DNA of 64,000 bases, from contig JAFJTR010000029.1 of NCBI GenBank assembly GCA_022559985.1, positions 270,341 to 334,340 on the forward strand. Direction: 5' to 3'. The DNA comes from Parastagonospora avenae f. sp. tritici 18332-5. Its lineage: Eukaryota; Ascomycota; Dothideomycetes; Pleosporales; Phaeosphaeriaceae. This document shows, piece by piece, positions 56,743-64,000 of this stretch. The notes below the pieces were generated by a model, which did no database searches, was not told where the DNA came from, and saw only the letters and a program-made list of their open reading frames with translations. Position numbers and translations under genes: made by a program. The stretch's first letter is position 1. The number at the start of each line of letters is the position of its first letter.

Positions 56743-57650
56743 TGCAGGCGATGAGTGAGGTAAAACAATATGTAAATTAGTTGCTCGACATATCGAGCGA
56801 CAGCGAAGAAGAAACAGAAAAGTTGATGGTACCCTGCAGGCGAGGTCTGATGGTGGGAGACTTGGCCAATGAAGCTTTGGCGCAGCAGAGAAGAAGACTT
56901 GAAGTTATAATCGCGCGCTCGAGTCTTAGAACAGGCGAATAGGCTGAGGGGTGTGAGAGTAAGATATATTGCCACAATCGAGAAAAATGAAATTGCAATC
57001 GCGTGCTCAAGTCTGAGGAGGCAGATGGGGTGAGGCTAGTGTCTGGGTGCGGAGGTATATTTAAGCTCACTAGTACCAATACTGTCGATGTGACCGAAAA
57101 GTCAAGAAGAAGTCAAAGGGCGCAAGCAAAATTCCTAAATTCTACCGTAGGGTGGAAGATAGTCTTTAGTCAGACGCATGCATTTCGGTGATGCAGTGTG
57201 TTCCATCAGGGTGAGGTAATTATCCAGTCAAAATATGCGCAATAGCATACTCAAGCTGCCCTTTCCTGGGCGGTATCGTCACTCAATCTCAACAGTGTAG
57301 TGTGACCGATTTCCTCTATGCATGTTCCTTCACAGTTCCTTCACTAATTTGATCAGCTCCTAGGTCCCCTGCACCAGGCCAACAATGTTACCGCTATAAG
57401 CGAGAGGCTAAGCCGCTATCAACTAGAAATCCGCAAAGCATGGTATGCGCACCCTGAACCCGTGCGTTATTATACCAGGATCGGCACATCACCCCATGGG
57501 TATCACCCGGTTCTTGGTCGACTGTAAATTTGCATCTTTGACGCCAGCAGATCATTCCGGACGTTTTCCGGAGATGACACTGAGCAAGTCAAGCCAAAAC
57601 TCGATTAGAACATGAAGGTCGTAATGATTGATTATCTATAGCACCCAGGT
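56743..57650. other. Intergenic, about 0.9 kb
   Basis: No gene is recognised between the orphan ORFs and the 3' end of the GH32 gene. Confidence 0.4.
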
Positions 57651-59416
57651 TTACAACAGCCTCCTGCCCGCATACTGAGTCGAGTTCGTGCCATTCTGAC
57701 TGGGCACCATGCCATTGGCGTCGGCCTGCTTTAGCCATGCGGCTTGTAGAGCCCACACACCCACACTGACCTTCGCTTCGGGGTGGAGGCCAGCAGTGCT
57801 CAATTCCATTGTGTCCAACGGAGTAGTGGGGAAAAAGACGCTTGTCGCGCTCAACTCACCGCCATTCAAGAATATCTCAATGATGCTGCGGTCGATGACA
57901 CCTGACAGCTTCCATGAACCTTCTGCTGGGTTGAAGAGACCAGTGGCCGAGAACTTATCCGTGAAGAAAGGGTTCTTGAAGCCGTCGGTTTCTCCACGGT
58001 CGAGCCACAAATCGCCTGACAGCCATGTGCCTCCGGAGACGGATTCGCCCGTCTTTGAAGATGTGAATGTGAAGTTGAGTGTTCCGCCGAGCCTGTCGGT
58101 CGCGAGACCAGTCACGTTAGCCTCAAAGTACAACGCTCCGGACTCGACCTTGGAGTAGTCAACCCTGACTGAGCCGTTGCCCAGGGAATCGTTGGAAGCT
58201 AGCTCGGATTCTACGATTGACATGATGTTCCATGGGTAGGAGATCAGAGTCAGGCCGTATCGTGGAAGGTCTTTGAGGTAATGGCCGCGAGGTATGGTCA
58301 TGACACTGCGGAAACCGTCGCCAACCTCTTCACCTGCGGTTGGGACAACATTTGTATACTGCCAGTTGGAAGCCCAGCCCACTGAAACCGGGTCGGTATC
58401 GGCCGCGGTGCCGTAGTAGAACTGAGCAGCGTAGTTGTCCTTGGCGAAGTCCGTGAACCGGGTCTGGGGATCGAGAGGATCGAAGTGCGTTCCGTTGAAG
58501 GCACCAACGAAGTACTCCGTGACTGAGCCACCAAGAGGCGCACCGGGGTTGATTGAGAGAAACATGGTGTACAACGGCTCGTCGACCGTGGTGTTTCCGT
58601 GAACGGGCATCTCGACCAGGTTAGGGCACTCGTACTGCAAACCAACAACACCGTAATGCGAGAAGTTGCTTTCTGGGGTCCAGTCAATGAGATTGGGGCT
58701 GGAGAAGATGCCAATCTTGAAGTCAACGGGGTATGCCACCACCATTACCCAACGCTCAGTACCCTCGTACCAGATGACTTTGGGGTCGCGGAATTGAGTA
58801 GGGTTGGTTCCGCCGGGCGCAATAACAGGATTAGCTTCGTACTTTGTGAAGGTGTATCCGCCATCGTGCGAGTACGCAATGTGCTGCGTCTGGTCTTCCG
58901 GCCTGTTGATGGTGTAGATAGCCACGACACCATTTGTCTGATTCGAGAAGAATCCAGACGTGTTATTAACGTCAACCACAGAGGACCCAGAGAAGACACC
59001 TTCCGTAGGTCCGCCTGGGAAGATGGCAATTGGCTGATTGGTCCATGTGTATCCATCATCGCTTGTAGCATGGCCCCAATGTTGATTGCCAGCGATGTTG
59101 GCTGTTGGGTTGTCTAGGAGACAGGTTAGTTAAGAAAAAGCCATTGCACATTAATCGATTTTGACTCACACTGGTAGTAAAGGTGGTAAGTTCCATTCTC
59201 ATCGACGAACATGCCGTTGGGATCATTCATGAACCCATTTGGCGGACTGAAGTGGACTTGAGGACGCAGTGCACCATCGTAGTCGCCAGAGATGACAGTA
59301 CCGGTAGGCACGTTGGGTTGCGAGTACGTTGAAGTAGCCTGTACACTACTGGATGATGCACTGCTCTGGGCCGAAGCAAGCGAAACGACGCTGAGAAGTG
59401 CTGTGAGAGTGTTCAT
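57651..59416 (-). CDS. GH32 beta-fructofuranosidase (invertase/inulinase), secreted
   Basis: Two exons on the minus strand, 59416-59170 and 59113-57651, encode 569 residues. The signal peptide is [16 protein letters not shown], followed by a Ser-rich linker. Catalytic motifs of the five-bladed propeller are intact: the nucleophile in [11 protein letters not shown] (Asp65), the transition-state stabiliser in FRDPK (Asp192), and the acid/base in YECPN (Glu244). The C-terminal beta-sandwich includes [20 protein letters not shown]. The enzyme should hydrolyse sucrose or fructans outside the cell; exo-inulinase versus invertase specificity is not resolved. Several N-x-S/T sites suggest N-glycosylation. 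The start at 59416 follows the signal peptide logic; the extension upstream lacks ATG. Confidence 0.95.
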
Positions 59417-59494
59417 GGTCAAAGTTGGCGTGATGGCTCTTCACAAGCTAATACCTGTAGTAAGAAAAAGTAAGACATTGCTGGATTCCATTCA

Positions 59495-59501
59495 CGTTAT
59501 A
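59495..59501 (-). promoter_or_regulatory. TATA box of the GH32 gene
   Basis: TATATAA on the minus strand, about 80 nt upstream of the ATG at 59416. Its position matches that of the cellulase TATA box. Confidence 0.5.
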
Positions 59502-59883
59502 TACTGTCGGCCGTGACACCGTTGGCCGAGATTTGCTCCGTACCGTGGTGTGACGACATGCATATGGGTCCATCACCATCCATGGCTTAGCTAGCAAAGC
59601 AGAAAATACTCCATAGTCGACTTGGCTTTACACCATGAATCATACGAACCGAGAGCGCAGGTATCAATAAGTGATCTTTTGCATGCGTATTCCCCGCAAT
59701 GTGGGGATGAACGTGGAGGCTGGGGCGCTGAATTAGGCGATGATGTCGATCCCTGCACGACCGACGAATCACAAATCACCCGCGAATCAACCCGCCAGTC
59801 CAGGATCCCCACACGACGCGGAGCAAGAACACTTCCGGTCGAGCTAAAGCACAGAACCCAGCCGTGGAAAAACTTTCGAAGCC
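59502..59883. other. Short intergenic region upstream of the GH32 gene
   Basis: Lies between the GH32 promoter and the 3' end of the BNR_4 gene; both genes are on the minus strand. No additional gene is seen. Confidence 0.45.
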
Positions 59884-61194
59884 TCACAAAGCAAGGCCAA
59901 AGTCCCAAACCTGCACCTTCCGTGTCCCAAACGGCCCTCCTTGTCGGACGAAGACACTTAAAACGCCATTCTTCTTCAATCTCTCTTCGTCTACAAGTGG
60001 CTCGCCAGCCATGTTCGCAATCTCTCCTAGCTTCTTCCAGTTCGTGAATGCTCCGCCCGCAGTCGCCCCCCATATTTGAACAGTCTGCTTTGGTTGATCC
60101 GGCAAAATAGCTATTAAGTTGTCGCCTGTCGCCGCTATCTTGCCTCGGTAGGCCAAGTATGGTGGTGTGGAAAGACCAGGTGCATTGATAACGGTCTTGC
60201 TGAATTTTCCATCTGCAGTTCGGAGATAGTGGTAGAAACGTGCAGTCCCGGATGAATTATCGCGCATTAAAGCATGGAATCGGCCTTTCTCATCCGCACA
60301 TTGCGCTTCTTGGTTTATGATCTGACTATTCTGTGGTATCGTGTAGACTTTGATACCAGCAGTAGAAGGCTTGATTGGAAGTACAACTGTCTGGCCATTC
60401 GTCTGCTTCCAAGTTCTGCCTGCATCTTCTGAAAAGGCGAAGTAGAAGTCGTGGTTTGTACGCGCGTCAGGTGTTTCTCGTACCGTCCACGAGGCGAACA
60501 ATTTTCCTGCCGAGTTTGTAAAGCCGTTGATGTACGCATTGTTGTCTTCGCCTTCAAGGTATTTGCCGACTTGGCTCCACTGCCCAGAGGTAGAGGAGTA
60601 GCGATGAATCCAGGAGTCGCCAGCACCAGACTGACCAATGCGGAATTCCATGAGCAAATCGCCGTTATCGATGCGTTCGAAACGTGGGTAAGTAAGTGGC
60701 GTCCATGGCCCAACAGAGCCTGGCAAACTATGTTGAACTGCGCCAAATGCGCTCGCGCTCCATGTCGCCGGGATCGATTTTGCAATGCCCGTAGTACTCA
60801 CACGGTAGTTTAGCGGAACGTCATGATGATCGAAGCTTAGGTGTATTTTCCCGTCACCGCTGATACCCATGCTGATGGTGTTGTGTTCATCGAGGGTCTG
60901 TTGCACATAGTCGATGAATGCAAAGTACTGCCACTCGCTGACTGATGGTGAGATGCGACGGCGTCCAAGGTTAACGTGATGCTTGCCATAGCCGCTGGCC
61001 GTCTTGTAGAACGCGACATATTGATAGTCGCCGAATGTTGTTAGAGCGGTTTGCTGGAAAGCGAGACCGTTGAGGCGTACAGATCCCTCAACGTCATTTG
61101 TGATATTCCAGGAGTTTGTTGAAGTGACAGAGAGTGACGATACAAGCGAGGATAGCAAAGCCCCGCCAATTAGTAGGCGCTGGAGGATCTTCAT
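59884..61194 (-). CDS. Secreted BNR_4 (sialidase-like propeller) protein
   Basis: A single exon encodes 436 residues from the ATG at 61194 (MKILQRLLIGGALLSSLVSS, a signal peptide). The pattern matches the BNR_4 family: QYVAFYKTASGYGKHHVNLG, GISGDGKIHLSFDHHDVPLN, TYPRFERIDNGDLLMEFRIG, FYFAFSEDAGRTWKQTNG (an Asp-box-like turn) and EAQCADEKGRFHALMRDNSS. Such proteins fold as beta-propellers. Relatives include polysaccharide lyases and hydrolases acting on acidic or rhamnose-containing polymers, but the reaction of the fungal branch is not established to my knowledge. Extracellular location is likely. It neighbours a GH32 gene and an M14 peptidase. Confidence 0.85.
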   Translation of the reverse strand: MKILQRLLIGGALLSSLVSSLSVTSTNSWNITNDVEGSVRLNGLAFQQTALTTFGDYQYVAFYKTASGYGKHHVNLGRRRISPSVSEWQYFAFIDYVQQTLDEHNTISMGISGDGKIHLSFDHHDVPLNYRVSTTGIAKSIPATWSASAFGAVQHSLPGSVGPWTPLTYPRFERIDNGDLLMEFRIGQSGAGDSWIHRYSSTSGQWSQVGKYLEGEDNNAYINGFTNSAGKLFASWTVRETPDARTNHDFYFAFSEDAGRTWKQTNGQTVVLPIKPSTAGIKVYTIPQNSQIINQEAQCADEKGRFHALMRDNSSGTARFYHYLRTADGKFSKTVINAPGLSTPPYLAYRGKIAATGDNLIAILPDQPKQTVQIWGATAGGAFTNWKKLGEIANMAGEPLVDEERLKKNGVLSVFVRQGGPFGTRKVQVWDFGLAL

Positions 61195-62223
61195 GGTTGC
61201 AGAATAATGCACAGCTGCGGTGCGAATTAAGTGGCCATCATATACAGCAATGTATCAATACAACTAGCGACACGGAGGATCGGGAGAACGTTTCTAAACG
61301 GAAGGTGCTTGTGCAACCAATTTTTCCGCACTGTTGCTCGTCATGTGTCCATGACACTTACGGTATTGTGGCAGCAATCTATACAAGTGTTGCCCAAATG
61401 GATTCGCTTAGCGATGTTCATCGTATAGGCCACCCGTCTCGCCGGAAACACGGGTTATCGTTGACGCGATGTAGAGAGTCTGGGGTAACATTGTCCCTGA
61501 CGATCAACAGATCTACAGCGAAACATCCAATGGCAGTGTTATCAATATTTGCAACTGATGTGGGAAAGCTATGTTTGTTGTAGAAGGCCTGAGGGCCAAG
61601 ACAGCCACTTGCTCACCCAGCTCCTAAATCGAGCACCGCCCCCTCAACATGCTTCCACATACACCACAGGCGCCATACGACTGAGCTCTTTCAGTCAATT
61701 TTGTTGTTGTCGACTGCGCCTTAATGGCCTTTCTTCAAACTGCCCTTCGGGCGTTGCTTTCTCCACTACCGGCATTCTAGATGCTCTGCAAAGCCGCATT
61801 GTTCATCGCATTTGCAGTAAGAGAGAGCCGTGAAGTGGCTGGATAGTCCAGGCTAGGGAGTATCAGGCTCATATGCCAATTTCGCTTCGTTGCTGTGCGC
61901 ATGTCGAATATCTGTTGATTTTGTCGTAAATGGAACTCAGTAGCCGATGGCAGCATCAAGTATGATCAGAGCTACTTTTGCGGGCCTGAAGTCTTCAGTA
62001 CGTAGATAACCGCGGATTGCGATGAAATCCGATGCCTGAACAGGAAGGAGGACAGCGTTGCCAAGGTTTCTCCCTTGGCAAGTATCTTCAAGAGGCATCG
62101 TATGTCTTGGACTGACGTACCAGCGACGCAAACTTATCGATCAAAGATGGGGTGAGTCAAGAGATAAAAGGTGATAGCTCCCACAAGGCTGCACACCTAG
62201 CGAGCACTGCTACGACTAGGAGG
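61195..62223. other. Divergent intergenic region, about 1 kb
   Basis: Shared upstream region of the BNR_4 gene (minus) and the M14 peptidase (plus). No gene is seen. A possible 5'-UTR intron of the peptidase (GTGAGT at 62152 to an AG near 62220) lies at its end. Confidence 0.4.
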
Positions 62224-63888
62224 ATGTCCATCGCCATGAGGATCACGCGTCTTGCGCTATTTACAGCTTCGGCGTTGGCACAGACCCAATACGGAGAGAA
62301 CCATGTCAATGTAAATTTCGACTCGCAAATTGTGGAGCAGACGGCCTTCCCTGCGCCGAATGCGACATTACTCAGCCCTGCTTTCCTCGCTGCAGGAAAT
62401 GCGTCCTTCGATCCAGGCTGGACCGCAGGTACGGAGGGTGCGACCAGCCAGGACCAATTGAGTATAGCACGCATAAACAATAATGTAGTCAAATGAAGCT
62501 AACGGTTGTCAGCCTCTTTCATCAGTGGTCTCGCGGCCAAAAACCCATCATGGATGTCATTCCGAGTAGCAGAATTTGTCAGCGAAGAGGGCAAGAGTTT
62601 CCCTTATGTCTACCTTTCGACGTCCTCGAATTCTACGACAACAAGCAGCGATTCTGGGAAGCTGAGAGTATGGATTCAAGGATCTGTTCATGGCAATGAG
62701 CCAGCTGGAGACGAGGCCACTCTGGCCCTGCTTGGAGCCATGGACGCCAACGCAACCTGGGCTGCATCATTTCTGGAAGCCATGGATATAATCGTCCTCC
62801 CCAGGTACAATCCCGATGGCAATGCGTACTTCCAACGTACCCTGGCTACAAACTACGACCCTAACAGAGATCACACTAAGCTTGCACGCCAGCAGACCCG
62901 CGACATTAAAGAATGGTTCAGCAGCTTCTCGCCGCACATTGCGATCGATATGCATGAGTACGGAGCGGCGTCCCGATACTCTGGTAACTATAGCAACGCA
63001 GCCGATGGCATGTTCAGTGCTGCAAAGAACCTAAACATCCACCAATCCATCCGCGATTTGTCAGAAAATGTTTTTGCCCCAGCCATCAATGCCTCGTTGC
63101 TTTCCAAGTCGCTGCGTGGCGAGCCGTATGTGACCGCCTCGCGGAACAACCCCCCACGTCTTGACGAAGCAGGCACCGACGCTAAGATTGGCCGCAACTC
63201 AATGGGTCTCACCCAGTGCGTGACCTTCCTTTTCGAGACCCGTGGAATTGGCATCGCCTCCCAGAGTTTCAAGCGCCGTACATTGGCTGGCCTGCAGATG
63301 ATTATTGGTGTACTGGAACCAGCTCGAGACCAGGCTGAGGAGGTATACAGTACGATTGAAGGAGCCATCAAAGAAGTTGTTGAGAGCAAAGAGGACATTA
63401 TTGTCACAGACTACACAAAGTACACGAACCGCACATACACCATGGTGGATCGTCGTAATGGTGCTGTGGTTCAACTCCCAATCGAGTTCTCTAGCACGAC
63501 GCCTGCGACTGCAAATCTTACCCGCGCCCGACCAGAAGGCTACATCATTCCACGCGCGTGGGCCGATCTTGCTGAGCGCTTGCGAGTATCCGGTCTTGAA
63601 GTTGAGACTATGGATTATGCATTCGTCGGAGAAGTTGAGGTGTATAACATCACGACCGCAAGTCTTGGAAAGGCTTTTTACGAGGGCGCTGTGCTTAGCA
63701 CGGTCACAACGGAGACTTTGAAGCAAGAAGTCAAGCTGCCAGTTGGAAGCTTCTATGTGAGCAGTGCGCAGAAGAATGCAGGTCTGGCATTCGTGGCCCT
63801 GGAACCTGAGAACATCGACTCCTACGTTAGCTTCGGCATTGTACCGATGGAAGTCGGAGACCTGTACCCTGTTTTCAGGAAAGCGTAG
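62224..63888 (+). CDS. Secreted M14 zinc carboxypeptidase
   Basis: Two exons, 62224-62461 and 62513-63888, encode 537 residues. The signal peptide is MSIAMRITRLALFTASALA; a second in-frame ATG at 62236 is equally possible. Zinc-binding residues are His139 and Glu142 in the SVHGNEPAGDEA motif and His227 in AIDMHEYG. The substrate-binding stretch LPRYNPDGNAYFQR followed by YDPNRDH is typical of M14. A conserved glutamate in FLFETRGIG is the likely general base. There is no clear inhibitory propeptide of the classical A/B type. The C-terminal 150 residues form an extra domain seen in fungal members. It probably trims peptides outside the cell. Confidence 0.92.
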
Positions 63889-64000
63889 ATATTAAGAAAT
63901 ATGTTGGTAGGCCTTGTACGATCGTACGGGTGAATAACAACGAGGTTCTTCTGGTGACTGGTATATTGGTATTGATTGATCTATGAACGTGGGTGCTACG
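63889..64000. other. 3' flank of the carboxypeptidase gene
   Basis: The 3' UTR or terminator of the M14 gene up to the window edge. Confidence 0.4.

Noticed and set aside
1..64000. CRISPR arrays, bacterial operons, secondary-metabolite core genes (PKS/NRPS/terpene cyclase)
   Set aside because: None seen; gene structure is eukaryotic throughout, and no megasynthase motifs occur.

Overview
This is a stretch of nuclear DNA from a filamentous ascomycete. Introns of about 45-115 nt with GT-AG ends and CTAAC/CTGAC branch motifs, a Zn2Cys6 regulator, a HET-domain gene, a GH7 cellobiohydrolase and a GEgh16/GAS1-type secreted protein all point to Pezizomycotina. The mix suggests a plant-associated Dothideomycete (Pleosporales-like); that narrower placement is inference. 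I resolved exon structures by hand for most genes, and the joined exons give whole-codon totals.

Layout. (1) 0-9 kb is conserved housekeeping sequence on the + strand: the 3' part of an insulysin/STE23 protease, V-ATPase subunit A, the dynamin-like GTPase Vps1 and mitochondrial ribosomal protein bL27. (2) 9-25 kb is looser: a CorA-like pseudogene, an alpha-methylacyl-CoA racemase family gene, an F-box-like gene and a broken distant relative of it, a Zn2Cys6 regulator, and an MFS sugar transporter. (3) 25-41 kb holds an F-box/LRR-like protein, a Trp-rich GPI-type surface protein, a GAS1-like secreted protein, a small mitochondrial DUF4748 protein, Pom34, an AMP-binding-fold protein lacking the adenylation motif, a conserved hypothetical and an NCS1 nucleobase permease. 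(4) 41-48 kb holds a HET-domain gene and the AP-1 mu subunit. A 1350-bp Tc1/mariner element sits in the TA dinucleotide directly after the AP-1 mu stop codon, and a DUF3445 fragment lies beyond it. (5) 48-64 kb is dominated by secreted products: GH7 cellobiohydrolase, a repeat-rich GLEYA-type adhesin, GH32 beta-fructofuranosidase, a BNR_4 protein and an M14 carboxypeptidase. A gene-poor 4-kb island at 53.5-57.6 kb interrupts this part.

Functional links. V-ATPase subunit A, Vps1 and AP-1 mu all serve vacuole/Golgi-endosome traffic, but nothing shows co-regulation. The 48-64 kb end looks like a secretome neighbourhood for cellulose, sucrose/fructan, surface adhesion and peptides. No secondary-metabolite core gene, tRNA, rRNA or CRISPR array was recognised. 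One assembly gap (52431-52527) lies inside a 177-bp coding repeat and appears to be a placeholder.
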